Source: Sphingopyxis sp. OPL5
GTDB lineage: Bacteria; Pseudomonadota; Alphaproteobacteria; Sphingomonadales; Sphingomonadaceae
Assembly: GCF_003797775.2 (NCBI RefSeq)
Contig: NZ_CP060725.1
Span: forward strand, 930,001 to 994,000
Reading direction: 5' to 3'
DNA length: 64,000 nt
Made by a program: the position numbers and the translations under genes. Below are positions 1-8,519 of the stretch, in pieces. How positions within the stretch are numbered: position 1 is the first letter of the stretch; the number at the start of each line of letters is the position of its first letter. The notes below the pieces were generated by a model. It did no database searches. It was not told where the DNA came from and saw only the letters and a program-made list of their open reading frames with translations.

Positions 1-470
1 ACGATCCGCCCGACCCCGGCGACCTTGGCGGGAATGATGTTCATCAGCACCGACGAGGGATAGGCCGCGCGTCCGCCGGGAACATAGACCCCCGCCGCGT
101 CGACCGCGTTCCAGCGCGCGCCGAGCCGCGCTCCCGCCGCGTCGCGATAGTCGCGATCCTCGGGCAACTGCGCAGCATGATAGGCGCGGATGCGGTCGGC
201 CGCGAGATTCAACGCATCGCGCAGTTCGGGTGCGAGCGCGTCGTAAGCCGCTGCGCATTCTTCCTTCGAAATGCTCCACCCGCTCGCGTCGAGATCGAAG
301 CGGTCGAACTTCGCGGTATAATCGGCGAGCGCGGAATCGCCCTCGGCCTTCACCCGCGCGATGATCGCCGCGACGTCGGCCGACACGTCGGAATCGCTTT
401 CGCGCCGATCGTTGACGAGCGCATCGAACGCGGCCGCGAAACCGGGTTCGGAGGCATCAAGCCGCCGCAT
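1..470 (-). CDS. hisD: Histidinol dehydrogenase, N-terminal part (cut by window edge)
   Basis: HisD oxidises L-histidinol to L-histidine in two NAD-dependent steps, the last reactions of histidine synthesis, in the cytosol with zinc. The 156 visible residues are the N-terminal third; the rest lies left of base 1. The stretch [19 protein letters not shown] is the conserved HisD nucleotide-site region. The ATG at 470 overlaps the last 14 bases of hisG in another frame, so the two are translationally coupled. Identity is secure; activity cannot be judged from a fragment. Confidence 0.93.
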   Translation of the reverse strand, partial: MRRLDASEPGFAAAFDALVNDRRESDSDVSADVAAIIARVKAEGDSALADYTAKFDRFDLDASGWSISKEECAAAYDALAPELRDALNLAADRIRAYHAAQLPEDRDYRDAAGARLGARWNAVDAAGVYVPGGRAAYPSSVLMNIIPAKVAGVGRI

Positions 471-1113
471 CGCCCACCGCCTGACGGAACCGTTCGACCA
501 GCGCCGGCACCTCGGCCGAGCGCAGCTTGAACGCGGCGCGGTTGACGATCAGCCGCGCCGACACCTCGCTGATGATCGTCTGCTCGGCGAGCGCGTTCTC
601 GACCAAAGTTCGTCCGGTCGAAACCAGATCGACGATGTGCGACGCGAGCCCCAGCTTCGGCGCGATCTCCATCGCACCGTTCAGCTTGATGCATTCGGCC
701 TGGATGCCCTGCGCGGCGAACCAGCGGCGCGTCGTCGCGGGATATTTGGTCGCGACGCGGATATGGCTCGACCCCAGTCCCGGCGGCGCGCTGTCCGCCG
801 GCCCGGCAAGCGACAGGCGGCAATGGCCGATGCCCAGGTCGACCGGCGCGTAAAGCTCGCTGTAATCGAACTCGTCGATCACGTCCGAGCCGACGATACC
901 GAGCTGCGCCGCGCCATGCGCGACGAAAGTCGCGACATCGAAGGCGCGCACCCGGATCAGCGAGACATGCGGCTGGTTGGTCGCGAACACCAGCGCGCGG
1001 CTCTTCGGATCGAAGAAGTCCGCAGCCGGTTCGATGCCGACCTTGGCCAGCAACGGCAACGCCTCGTCGAGAATCCGCCCTTTCGGGATGGCAAAGATGA
1101 TGGGTTCGGGCAT
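457..1113 (-). CDS. hisG: ATP phosphoribosyltransferase, short form
   Basis: HisG joins ATP and PRPP in the first, feedback-controlled step of histidine synthesis. The 218-residue product is the short form (HisG-S), which lacks the C-terminal regulatory domain and in known systems needs HisZ as regulatory partner; no hisZ is visible here. The PRPP-binding loop [14 protein letters not shown] lies at about residues 162-175. The start at 1113 gives the expected [14 protein letters not shown]-terminus; the frame is open further upstream, but that extension has no family resemblance. It runs into hisD with a 14-base overlap, a hisG-hisD operon. Confidence 0.95.
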   Translation of the reverse strand: MPEPIIFAIPKGRILDEALPLLAKVGIEPAADFFDPKSRALVFATNQPHVSLIRVRAFDVATFVAHGAAQLGIVGSDVIDEFDYSELYAPVDLGIGHCRLSLAGPADSAPPGLGSSHIRVATKYPATTRRWFAAQGIQAECIKLNGAMEIAPKLGLASHIVDLVSTGRTLVENALAEQTIISEVSARLIVNRAAFKLRSAEVPALVERFRQAVGDAAA

Positions 1114-1152
1114 AAGCGCGCCAGCCCATAAGCGGGCCCGGGAGAAAGGGCA

Positions 1153-2235
1153 ATGAGCGAGCGACTCCAGCCGATGGAACTCGGCGACACCGGCGCCGAC
1201 GCGGTACGCGGCGCCTTCGCCAACCAGGTGCTTTATTGCCGGGCCAACGACGCGCCGGTGACCGCGCGCATCGTCGCCGCGATCGCGACCCTGCTCGGCG
1301 CGCCCGCGAGCGGATTCGCGCGGCGGATCGCCGAATGGCAGGGTCCGCCGCTCGCCGATGCCCTGCCCCTGCGCGCCGCGGGCGGGCTGCATGCGCTGCA
1401 CCTCGCGGGGATCGCGCACGAACTCGCCCCCATCTATGCCGATGCCGAAGGGATCAACGACGCCGCGATCATCGCGGGCACGGTGCAGCGGCACGAGGCG
1501 GCGCTCCTCCCCTGGCTCGACGGCCCGCCGCAGACCAACGAGGCGGGGCGCTCGTCAAACTTCATCGCCGCGATGCTCTGGCTGGCCGAACAAGGCCTGC
1601 CGCCGCATTTCCAGTGCCTCGAAATCGGGTCGAGCGCCGGGATCAACCTGATGCTCGCGCGCTATCATTATGATCTCGCGGGCGTGCAGGTCGGGCCTTT
1701 GCCCGGCGCGATGGCCTTCACCCCCGAATGGCGTGGGCGCCATCCGCCACAGCACAAGATCGAGATCGCGGGCACCAAGGGGTGCGACGTCGCCCCCGTC
1801 GACCTCAGCGACCCGGCGCAGGCGCTGCGTCTGAAAGCCTATATCTGGCCCGAGCATCATATCCGCTTCGCACGCATGGAGGCCGCGATCGCCGCCGCGA
1901 CCGCGCAGAAACCCGACATCGTCCACAGCAATGCCGCCGATTTTGTCGAGGCCGAACTCGCGAAACCGCAGGCCGCGGGCACGACGCGCGTCCTGATGCA
2001 TTCGATCGTCTGGCAATATGTCCCCGCCGATCAGCAGGCGCGCGTCACCGCGGCGATGGAGGCCGCCGGCGCCCGCGCCACCGCGGACCGCCCGCTCGCC
2101 TGGATCGCGCTCGAAGCGAACCGCACCGTGCACCATCACGAACTGGTGGTGCGCCACTGGCCGGGCGATGGCGCACCGAAGATGCTCGGCCGCGCGCACG
2201 CCCATGGCGCATGGATCGAGTGGCTGGCCGGCTGA
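1153..2235 (+). CDS. DUF2332 family protein
   Basis: A 360-residue cytosolic protein of the DUF2332 family, whose function is not established. It has an early [10 protein letters not shown] segment, a central conserved block [16 protein letters not shown] followed by [17 protein letters not shown] (about residues 155-177), and a C-terminal [11 protein letters not shown] block. The [10 protein letters not shown] loop resembles a SAM-binding motif I, so a methyltransferase-like fold is possible but unproven. It diverges from hisG with only 39 bases between them. A GAGAAAGGG purine run 5' of the ATG is the likely ribosome site. Confidence 0.8.
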   Translation: MSERLQPMELGDTGADAVRGAFANQVLYCRANDAPVTARIVAAIATLLGAPASGFARRIAEWQGPPLADALPLRAAGGLHALHLAGIAHELAPIYADAEGINDAAIIAGTVQRHEAALLPWLDGPPQTNEAGRSSNFIAAMLWLAEQGLPPHFQCLEIGSSAGINLMLARYHYDLAGVQVGPLPGAMAFTPEWRGRHPPQHKIEIAGTKGCDVAPVDLSDPAQALRLKAYIWPEHHIRFARMEAAIAAATAQKPDIVHSNAADFVEAELAKPQAAGTTRVLMHSIVWQYVPADQQARVTAAMEAAGARATADRPLAWIALEANRTVHHHELVVRHWPGDGAPKMLGRAHAHGAWIEWLAG

Positions 2236-2268
2236 CTGTTAACAAGCGAGAGTCGGCCTTTCTTGTTT

Positions 2269-2359
2269 CGTCACCCCGGACTTGATCCGGGGTCCCGCTT
2301 GAGGCTGAAGCCTGCTGATGCCTTAAAAAGCGGGATCCCGGATCAAGTCCGGGATGACG
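2269..2359. repeat. REP-like inverted repeat, family A copy 1
   Basis: Two arms, about 2269-2300 and 2326-2359, pair as a long imperfect hairpin. The core is GTCACCCCGGACTTGATCC on the left and its complement on the right. Related copies are a full hairpin at 8424-8499 and a single arm at 34582-34614. It sits between convergent genes and could also stop transcription, but it has no U-tract. Confidence 0.8.
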
Positions 2360-2417
2360 ACGGAAAATGAGGCGACGTCCACTCCCCACCCCAAAGCCGC
2401 CGCCAATCAGCCAAAGC

Positions 2418-2900
2418 TCAAAGCCGCGCCTCCAGCCGCGCCAGCATCGCCTGCACCGGCGGCGCGGCGACCGGCGCGTCCCATCCGGCCTCGATCGCCG
2501 CAATGCGTTCGAACAGGCGCTCGCTCGCGGCGATGATCCGGCGGACGGGGTCGTCGAACCGGACGCAGATATCCCAGTCGGCGACGACGGGTTCGCCGAT
2601 GCGCGCCGCGCTGTCGTTCGGCCCGGCTCCGGGATCGCCGCCGATCATCGCGCGGCGATGGAGCAGCCAGGCGATGATGTGCATCAGCCGTGTTGTCGTC
2701 TTGAGCGATTCGCAGGCAAGCCCGATCTGAAGCAGGCTGTCACGCGTGCCCCCGACGCCGACCACCCCCAGGTCACGCGCGGCGGCGAAGGCGGTGTGCG
2801 CTTCGTCGGCCAGCACCATCGCCTCGACATAGAGATTTTCGACCTGGGCACGCCGCACCGGCAGGCCGATCGTCGCCAATTCTGAAACGCCCCTGTTCAT
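2418..2900 (-). CDS. DUF1465 family protein (RcdA-like)
   Basis: A 160-residue protein of the DUF1465 family, the family of Caulobacter RcdA, an adaptor for ClpXP degradation of CtrA and other cell-cycle proteins. The sequence is mostly helical, with the conserved LYVEAMVLADEAHTAF segment near residues 24-39 and SLLQIGLACESLKTTTRLMHIIAWLL in the middle (about residues 54-79). Whether this orthologue acts in CtrA turnover is inferred from family membership only. It stands alone, convergent to the DUF2332 gene across a REP-like hairpin. Confidence 0.8.
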   Translation of the reverse strand: MNRGVSELATIGLPVRRAQVENLYVEAMVLADEAHTAFAAARDLGVVGVGGTRDSLLQIGLACESLKTTTRLMHIIAWLLHRRAMIGGDPGAGPNDSAARIGEPVVADWDICVRFDDPVRRIIAASERLFERIAAIEAGWDAPVAAPPVQAMLARLEARL

Positions 2901-2994
2901 GCGGCGGGAAATGCCACGGCCGGCGCCATGCCTGCAACGGCGCTAACCAATATTTCGAAAGCCCGTCCCATTTTGAGTCGGATGACGCCGCGGG

Positions 2995-3192
2995 TCAGGC
3001 GATGATGTCGGGGATCAACTGGTCCTCGCACCACGCGATCTCGTCGCGCAGCCGCAGCTTTTTCTTTTTGAGTCGAGCCAGTTGCAGCTGGTCGGGAACC
3101 ACCGTCACGCCGAGCGCGGCGATCGCCGCATCGAGGTCACGATGCTCGATACGAAGAAGTTCGAGGCGCTGGCTGATCTCGTCGGGGTTCAC
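2995..3192 (-). CDS. DUF465 family small protein
   Basis: A DUF465 (YdcH-like) protein of about 65 residues: a short two-helix, heptad-rich peptide with the typical HRDLDAAIAAL...LARLKKKKLRLRDEI pattern. I chose the GTG at 3192 because an AGGAAG purine run sits about 8 bases upstream and homologues start near this point; an open extension to 3228 has no such support. Function in the family is unknown. A second DUF465 gene lies just to the right on the other strand. Confidence 0.8.
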   Translation of the reverse strand: MNPDEISQRLELLRIEHRDLDAAIAALGVTVVPDQLQLARLKKKKLRLRDEIAWCEDQLIPDIIA

Positions 3193-3333
3193 GCGCCGCT
3201 TCCTGCCACGATCACAATCTATCCGCAACGGGGACCGGCTGACCGAATCGCCGCGTTAACGGCGCGACAAACTCTGTGATCCATGTTTTATTCGGTCCTG
3301 CCAACCGAGTCGAAAAATGAAGGAGACTGGCCG

Positions 3334-3492
3334 ATGAACATGTCGCACCTTTCCGCCCTGAAGTCCCGTCACGCGGACCTCGATGCGAAAATTGCGAATG
3401 AAGAACGGCGACCGGCCCCCGATGTGGGCCTGCTGGCGCAGATGAAAAAGCAGAAGCTGAAAATCAAGGAAGAGCTGTTCGCGAACGGCTAA
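3334..3492 (+). CDS. DUF465 family small protein
   Basis: A 52-residue DUF465 protein beginning MNMSHLSALKSRHADLDAKI and ending with the family's MKKQKLKIKEEL helix. The ATG at 3334 is preceded by AAGGAGA seven bases upstream, so the upstream in-frame ATG at 3283 is not the likely start. It is divergent from the other DUF465 gene at 2995-3192, a pairing common in sphingomonads. The charged helices suggest a small coiled coil; function is unknown. Confidence 0.8.
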   Translation: MNMSHLSALKSRHADLDAKIANEERRPAPDVGLLAQMKKQKLKIKEELFANG

Positions 3493-3549
3493 CGATCGCG
3501 CCAGGTTCGGCCGCTGATCGCCCGCTGCGCCTTCCGAACGCGGAACGGG

Positions 3550-3945
3550 TCAGCGCGGACGGATCGGCGGTCGGCCCTTATTCAAACGAAGGCCGGCCAG
3601 CGTCGGCGGCACATCCTCCTTTTGCGGCGCCACGTCGCGGCGCACCGCCTGCGGATTGACCGCGCGGTCGAAGGCGATCCCGAATTTCTTGTCGCCGGTC
3701 CATACGATGCGCCCGGGCACATGTCCGACATTGCGCAGTTCGATCTCGACCACCGCACCCTGCACGACCGAAATCGGGCTTTCGGCGAGCATGCCGCCCG
3801 CCGACAGATTGCGAACGCGGACAAGAATCGGTTCGGGTTTTCCGGCCATCGCCACCCTCGCCTGCATGAACAGGCTGTCCCGATCGGCGCTGCGCGACAG
3901 CGCCGCCACTTCTTCGTCTATCGATGTCGGCACGCGCGATTCCAT
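3550..3945 (-). CDS. PilZ domain protein
   Basis: A 131-residue protein that is almost entirely one PilZ domain, a cyclic-di-GMP receptor fold. The RVRNLSAGGML stretch (about residues 43-53) is the second PilZ signature (D/N-x-S-x-x-G), followed by the beta strands VEIELRNVGHVPGRIVW and FGIAFDR. An obvious RxxxR first motif is not visible, so c-di-GMP binding is uncertain; many sphingomonad PilZ proteins look like this. It is monocistronic, upstream of nothing on its strand. Confidence 0.85.
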   Translation of the reverse strand: MESRVPTSIDEEVAALSRSADRDSLFMQARVAMAGKPEPILVRVRNLSAGGMLAESPISVVQGAVVEIELRNVGHVPGRIVWTGDKKFGIAFDRAVNPQAVRRDVAPQKEDVPPTLAGLRLNKGRPPIRPR

Positions 3946-4059
3946 TGCGACCCGTTCCCCGCGTTAAAAGTCAGGATAGCGAATCTAGGGCGCAGCCCTT
4001 GCGGAAACGTAAATTTCGCCGGTCCGTCCCACTCTGGGGCAGGCGCTGCCGGTCTTCGA

Positions 4060-4521
4060 TCAGTCCTCGCGCGAGATCCGCTCGTTGCGCTCGTGGCGTT
4101 CCTGCGCCTCGAGCGTCATCGTCGCGATCGGGCGTGCCTGGAGCCGCGCAAGCGAGATCGGCTCGCCGGTCACCGCGCAATAGCCATATTCGCCCTCGTC
4201 GAGGCGGCGGATCGCCGAGTCGATCTTCGAGATGAGCTTGCGCTGGCGGTCGCGGGTTCGCAGTTCGATCGCCCAGTCGGTTTCGCTCGACGCGCGGTCG
4301 GCCAGGTCGGGTTCGCGCAGCGGACCGTCCTGAAGCTGGGCAAGCGTCGATTCGGATTCGGACAGGATCGACCTTTTCCAGGCGACCAGAAGGCCGCGGA
4401 AATAATCCTGCTGCCGTTCGTTCATGAACGGCTCGTCGTCGCGGGGGACATAGTCCGTATCGAGGTTGGATTTGGCTTCGCGGAGCGCGTCGGCGCCAAT
4501 GTCGGCGGTCTGTGTCGGCAT
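4060..4521 (-). CDS. dksA: RNA polymerase-binding transcription factor DksA
   Basis: DksA binds in the RNA polymerase secondary channel and works with ppGpp in the stringent response. The 153-residue protein has the coiled-coil (about residues 35-105, with the acidic tip D-x-A-D in LADRASSETDWA) and the C-terminal finger ending LTLEAQERHERNER-like. The finger has a single cysteine (YGYCAVTGEPI) instead of four, as in known alphaproteobacterial DksA proteins that do not need a full Zn site. I start at 4521 (MPTQTADIGADAL); the upstream ATG at 4563 adds a poorly conserved leader. Confidence 0.9.
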   Translation of the reverse strand: MPTQTADIGADALREAKSNLDTDYVPRDDEPFMNERQQDYFRGLLVAWKRSILSESESTLAQLQDGPLREPDLADRASSETDWAIELRTRDRQRKLISKIDSAIRRLDEGEYGYCAVTGEPISLARLQARPIATMTLEAQERHERNERISRED

Positions 4522-4563
4522 GACGGGCTCTTGCGTCCTTTCGTCTCGCGGACCGCCGGGCAT

Positions 4564-4954
4564 GGCGGACCGGGGGAGTGCGCGCGCCTATAACCAGCCG
4601 TTGGATGCGATACAAGCGTCGAAGCGGTGGATGGCGTTTGCGGGGTGAAGCAAGGCTGAACCGCCGTCACCGCCGATGCGATTCTCGTCGGTCGCCATCG
4701 CGGTCGCCAAACGCCTGTTTTTGGCACTCGGGTTAACCACAGCCGGGGAATCGTCCAAATTTCCGTTCCGTTTTGGGACAGTGGGTGCAACGGGAGTTGA
4801 TTCCGCCCTCCTTTTCCCGCTGTCGGACAGTCAAACGCGGTTAACGCAATTGCGGCGTTCACAAAGCTTTGGCCTTTTGGCACCAGAACAGGTGCAAGCG
4901 GGTGTCGGGGTGTGGCACCTTCCCACCAAGCAACGGGAAAAGAGAGAGAAACCT
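4564..4954. other. 391-base gene-free stretch
   Basis: Between divergent dksA and the Ser-rich surface gene. It must hold both promoters and the 5' leader of the surface gene. I see several GTTAAC-type sites (near 4731 and 4840) and a short GGCACC/GGTGC inverted repeat near 4878-4894, but no RNA gene and no convincing coding frame. An AAAGAGAGAGAA run just before 4955 serves as ribosome site for the next gene. Confidence 0.5.
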
Positions 4955-6171
4955 ATGTCTGTCCGAATGGCCCTCGCAAAGCTCTGCGCCTGCACCTGCG
5001 GCGGTGCGATCATCGGTACCGGCGCGATGCAGATCAGCGACGTGCCGGCGGCACGGGCGCAAACGACCAAGTCCTGTTCGCCCTGCGCCGGCAAACCCGT
5101 CGTGCGCAAGCGCCATGCGGCGAAGAAGCCGGTCAAGCGCGTGCGCCGCGTCGTCACGACGAAGCGCGTTATCCGCACCGTAACTCCGCAGACCCAGGTC
5201 GTCACCCAGACGATCCCCTGCCCCCGATCCCCTATGCGCCCTTCCCGCAGCGCGGCGGCTGGGAAGGCGGCGGCGGCGGTGGCGGCGGTGTGACCGTGGT
5301 CGGCGGCGGCTTTGGCGGTGGCTTCGGCGGCGGCTTCTTTGGCGGTTTCTTCGGCGGATCGAGCGGCGGCGGCAGCAGCGGCAGCATCGTCGTCACCTCG
5401 ACGACGACCGGCGGCGTCAGCACCTCGTCGAGCACCTCGTCGGGCGTTTCGACCTCGACCGGCAGCGTCTCGACCTCCACCGGCAATGTCGATGTCTCAA
5501 CCTCGACCGGCGGTGTGAGCACCTCGACGGGCAGCGTGTCGACTTCGACCGGCAGCGTCTCGACCTCGACCGGCAGCGTCTCGACCTCGTCGGGCAATGT
5601 CAGCACGTCGTCTGGCAACGTCTCGACCTCCTCGTCGAGCAGCAGTTCGTCGTCGAGCTCGTCCTCCTCCTCTTCGTCGTCGAGTTCCTCGTCGTCGGGC
5701 GGCGGCAACTCGTCGAAGGGCGGCTCGTCGCATGGCGGCAGCTCGCACGGCGGTTCGTCGCATGGCAATTCGTCGAAAGGCGGCTCGTCGCACGGCAGTT
5801 CGGGCTGGGGCGGTTCGTCGCACGGCAGCTCGGGTGGTTCGGGCGGCAGCAGCTCGTCCTCGTCGAGCTCTTCTTCGTCTTCGTCCTCGAGCAGCAGCAC
5901 GTCGTCGGGGGCCACCTCGTCGGGCGCGACCGGCGGCAGCAGCAGCTTCGGTTCGACCGGCAGCAGTTCCTCATCCTCCTCGTCGAGCAGCAGTTCGTCG
6001 TCGAGTTCCTCCTCGTCGTCGAGCTCGGGCGGTACCAGCAGCGGTTCGTCGGGCACCCCGACCCCCGTTCCGGCCCCGCCGATGCTCCTGCTCTTCGGCG
6101 CCGCCGCCGCCGCGCTCGTCGCGCGCCGCCGCGCCGCGAACAGCAACGGCCAGGAACAGGACGCCGCATAA
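4955..6171 (+). pseudogene. Ser/Gly-repeat surface protein with PEP-CTERM-like tail, frameshifted
   Basis: Reading starts at ATG 4955 (MSVRMALAKLCACTCGG, a signal peptide ending near AARAQ, then a Lys/Arg-rich segment) and is open only to 5293. The rest of the protein continues in the -1 frame from about 5215 to 6171: PLPPIPYAPFP, a Gly run, STSTGSV/VSTSSGN repeats, long poly-Ser tracts, HGGSS repeats, and a C-terminal TPVPAPPMLLLFGAAAA helix followed by RRR. That tail is a PEP-CTERM-type sorting signal (variant PAP), expected to be handled by an exosortase. One extra C in the run at 5215-5218 would restore one protein of about 405 residues. Loss could be real, phase-variable or a sequencing error. 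Confidence 0.7.
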
Positions 6172-6207
6172 GCCATCCACTGGAGGTCCGATCCGGACCA
6201 CCATTTC

Positions 6208-6236
6208 AAGGGCCGCCCGCAAGGGTGGCCCTTTTT
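6208..6236 (+). terminator. Rho-independent terminator
   Basis: An 11-base stem (AAGGGCCGCCC with GGGTGGCCCTT, one G-T wobble) closed by a GCAA tetraloop and followed by a T-run. It ends the surface-protein gene and insulates the ArsR operon. Confidence 0.9.
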
Positions 6237-6249
6237 CTTGGCGCCGCAG

Positions 6250-6285
6250 AAACAGTTTGCCATATGGAAAACTGTTTCATATGGT
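6250..6285 (+). promoter_or_regulatory. Palindromic operator and promoter of the ArsR-AHSA1 operon
   Basis: AAACAGTTT at 6250-6258 and AAACTGTTT at 6269-6277 are perfect inverted arms around a central CCATATGG (6260-6267), 26 of 28 bases symmetric, with a further CATATGG at 6278-6284. A -35 TTGCCA (6257-6262) and a -10 TATGGT (6280-6285), 17 bases apart, overlap it. A repressor bound here would block the promoter, so autoregulation by the ArsR protein is likely. The predicted transcript would start at or next to the ATG at 6293. Confidence 0.65.
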
Positions 6286-6292
6286 TCACTAG

Positions 6293-6637
6293 ATGGTAAA
6301 CCAACAAACACCCCTCGACTCGGTCTTCCACGCCCTCGCCGACCCGACGCGCCGCGCGGTGATCAGCCGCCTGCTCAAAGGCGCAGCGCCCGTGAAGCGG
6401 CTGGCCGAACCCTTCGCGATGGGCCTTCCCGCCTTCCTCAAGCATCTGACGGTGCTCGAAACCTCGGGACTGATCCGGTCCGAGAAACAGGGCCGCGTGC
6501 GGACCTGCCACATCAACGAGGACCGCCTCGCGGCAGCCGAAAGCTGGCTCTCGCAGCAGCGCGCCATCTGGCAGGGCCGCACCGACCGCCTCGCCGCCTT
6601 CGTCGAATCGCAAATCCCCCAGGAGAAGAACCCATGA
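6293..6637 (+). CDS. ArsR/SmtB-family winged-helix repressor
   Basis: A 114-residue winged-helix DNA-binding protein with the ArsR pattern: LADPTRRAVISRLL (helix 1), VKRLAEPFAMGLPAFLKHLTVLETSGLI (recognition helices), then the wing EKQGRVRTCHI. No metal-binding cysteine pair is visible; this subgroup is usually coupled to an SRPBCC/AHSA1 gene, as here. Its stop overlaps the next start (ATGA at 6634-6637). No Shine-Dalgarno precedes the ATG, consistent with a leaderless message from the promoter at 6257-6285. Confidence 0.9.
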   Translation: MVNQQTPLDSVFHALADPTRRAVISRLLKGAAPVKRLAEPFAMGLPAFLKHLTVLETSGLIRSEKQGRVRTCHINEDRLAAAESWLSQQRAIWQGRTDRLAAFVESQIPQEKNP

Positions 6638-7095
6638 GCAACGAAACCGAACTGACCATTTCGCGCCTGATCAAGGCACCGCCGTCGGCGGTGTGGGACG
6701 CCTGGAGCGACCCCGCCAAGCTCGCTGCATGGTGGATTCCCGCACCGATCGAATGCCGCGTCGACACGCTCGACCTGCGCCCCGGCGGCGGTTTCGTTAC
6801 CCGGATGCGCGAGGGTGACGGCGCGTTTCAACCGCATGTCGACGGCTGCTTCCTGGAGGCGGTGCCCGAGAAAAGGCTCGTCTTCACCACCGTCCTCACC
6901 GAAGGCTGGCAACCCGCCGAACCCTGGCTCGCGATCACCGCGATCCTGACCTTCGAGGCGCAGGACGGCGGCACGCTCTACGCGGCGCGCGTCCTCCACA
7001 AGAACCCCGAGGACAGCGCCAAGCATGACGAGATGGGCTTTCAGGAGGGCTGGGGTACCGCGATCGGCCAGCTTGCGGCGCTTATCGACCGCTAA
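6634..7095 (+). CDS. SRPBCC/AHSA1 domain protein
   Basis: A 153-residue START-like/AHSA1 (Aha1 C-terminal) domain: LTISRLIKAPPSAVWDAWSDP, LAAWWIP, the central LRPGGGFVTRM and the long C-terminal helix HDEMGFQEGWGTAIGQLAAL. Such proteins bind hydrophobic ligands in a deep pocket; the ligand here is unknown. It is translationally coupled to the ArsR gene by an ATGA overlap, so the regulator probably controls it, perhaps in response to the same ligand. Confidence 0.88.
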   Translation: MSNETELTISRLIKAPPSAVWDAWSDPAKLAAWWIPAPIECRVDTLDLRPGGGFVTRMREGDGAFQPHVDGCFLEAVPEKRLVFTTVLTEGWQPAEPWLAITAILTFEAQDGGTLYAARVLHKNPEDSAKHDEMGFQEGWGTAIGQLAALIDR

Positions 7096-7102
7096 ACCGG
7101 AC

Positions 7103-7131
7103 TTGCACCACTAGCGCCGCGCCGTCATAGC
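7103..7131 (+). promoter_or_regulatory. serS promoter, probably leaderless
   Basis: TTGCAC at 7103-7108 and CATAGC at 7126-7131 are 17 bases apart. The start point predicted 6-7 bases further falls on the serS ATG at 7138. No Shine-Dalgarno is present; instead GCCGCGC/GCGCGGC arms (7116-7122 and 7130-7136) flank the -10. Confidence 0.55.
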
Positions 7132-7137
7132 GCGGCC

Positions 7138-8418
7138 ATGCACGATATCCGCCTGATCCGGGACAACCCGCAAGCGTTCGACGCCGGCCTCGCGCGCCGT
7201 GGTCTCGAACCCCTGTCCGCCGAAATCCTGGCGATGGACGCATCGCTGCGCGCGCTGCAGACCGACATGCAAGGCGCGCTCGCACGGCGCAACGAAGCGT
7301 CGAAGCTGATCGGCCAGGCGATGGCGCAGGGCGACAAGGACCGCGCCGAGGTTCTGAAGGCCGAGGTCGCGGACCTCAAAACCGCGCTCCCGGCGCAGGA
7401 AACCGCCGAGCGCGATCAACTCGCGGCGCTGCAGGACAGGCTCGCCGCCCTCCCCAACCTGCCCGCCGCCGACGTGCCCGAGGGCGAAGACGAGGACGGC
7501 AATGTCGAAATCTCGCGCTGGGGCACCCCGCGCAGCTTCGACTTCGCGCCACAGGAACACGCCGATTTCGCGCCCGCGCTCGGACTCGATTTCGAGACGG
7601 CGGCCAAGATGTCGGGCGCCCGCTTTGCCTTCCTGCGCGGCCAGATGGCGCGCCTCGAACGCGCGCTCGGCCAGTATATGATCGACCGCCAGACGATCGA
7701 GCAGGGCTACACCGAATGCGCGACCCCGCTGATGGTCCGCGACGAGGCGGCGTTCGGCACGACCCAGCTTCCCAAATTCCGCGAGGATCTGTTTCAGACC
7801 ACCGACGGCCGCTGGCTGATCTCGACGTCGGAAATGAGCCTGACCAACGCGGTACGCGAAGAGATTCTGCCCGAAGAGCAGCTCCCGATCCGCATGACCG
7901 CGCTCACCCCCTGTTTCCGTTCCGAAGCCGGATCGGCGGGCCGCGACACGCGCGGCTATATCCGCCAGCACCAGTTCTGGAAGGTCGAGCTGGTCTCGAT
8001 CGTCCGTCCCGAGGATTCGGACGCTGAACTCGAACGCAAGACGCGCGCCGCCGAACTGATCCTCGAAGGGCTCGGCCTGCCCTATCGCAAAATGCTGCTC
8101 TGCGCCGGCGACATGGGCTTCGCCGCGCGCAAGACCTATGACCTCGAGGTCTGGCTGCCCGGCCAGAACGCCTATCGCGAGATTTCGAGCTGTTCGAACT
8201 GCGGCGATTTCCAGGCGCGGCGCATGAACACCCGCTTCCGCCGCGAGGGCGCGAAGGGCAATGAGTTTGTCCACACGCTCAACGGCTCGGGCCTAGCGGT
8301 CGGCCGCACGCTCGTCGCGATCCTCGAAAATTACCAGCAGGCCGACGGCAGTGTCACAATACCGGAGGCGCTGCTTCCCTACATGGGCGGGATCACGACG
8401 CTGGAACCGGCAAGCTAA
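7138..8418 (+). CDS. serS: Serine--tRNA ligase
   Basis: Charges tRNA-Ser (and tRNA-Sec where present). At 426 residues it is full length: an N-terminal coiled-coil arm (about 1-105), class II motif 2 around [20 protein letters not shown] (about 260) with the TFRKVE-like FWKVEL, and motif 3 [19 protein letters not shown] (about 382-400). It opens a serS-surE block conserved in alphaproteobacteria. Nothing unusual in the protein. Confidence 0.97.
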   Translation: MHDIRLIRDNPQAFDAGLARRGLEPLSAEILAMDASLRALQTDMQGALARRNEASKLIGQAMAQGDKDRAEVLKAEVADLKTALPAQETAERDQLAALQDRLAALPNLPAADVPEGEDEDGNVEISRWGTPRSFDFAPQEHADFAPALGLDFETAAKMSGARFAFLRGQMARLERALGQYMIDRQTIEQGYTECATPLMVRDEAAFGTTQLPKFREDLFQTTDGRWLISTSEMSLTNAVREEILPEEQLPIRMTALTPCFRSEAGSAGRDTRGYIRQHQFWKVELVSIVRPEDSDAELERKTRAAELILEGLGLPYRKMLLCAGDMGFAARKTYDLEVWLPGQNAYREISSCSNCGDFQARRMNTRFRREGAKGNEFVHTLNGSGLAVGRTLVAILENYQQADGSVTIPEALLPYMGGITTLEPAS

Positions 8419-8423
8419 ATCAT

Positions 8424-8499
8424 CGTCACCCCGGGCTTGACCCGGGGCCCGCCTTCTTGAAGGCGAAAAGGCGGGTGCCGGGTCAAGCCCGGCATGACG
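8424..8499. repeat. REP-like inverted repeat, family A copy 2
   Basis: CGTCACCCCGGGCTTGACCC pairs with the GGGTCAAGCCCGGCATGACG arm. It lies in the serS-surE gap, and its right arm ends 20 bases before the surE GTG, so it shapes the 5' end of any surE message. Confidence 0.8.
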
Positions 8500-8519
8500 A
8501 AAGAACAGAAAGAAGAACC

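Noticed and set aside
5400..6050. Regular repeats that could suggest a CRISPR array
   Set aside because: Units are short, codon-periodic and variable, encode Ser/Gly/Thr in one frame, and lack constant repeats with unique spacers.
5232..6311. 359-codon Glu/Pro-rich frame on the - strand
   Set aside because: Reverse complement of the Ser/Gly repeat region; tcg/agc repeats read as Asp/Glu/Pro codons. The + strand has a signal peptide, a sorting tail and a terminator.
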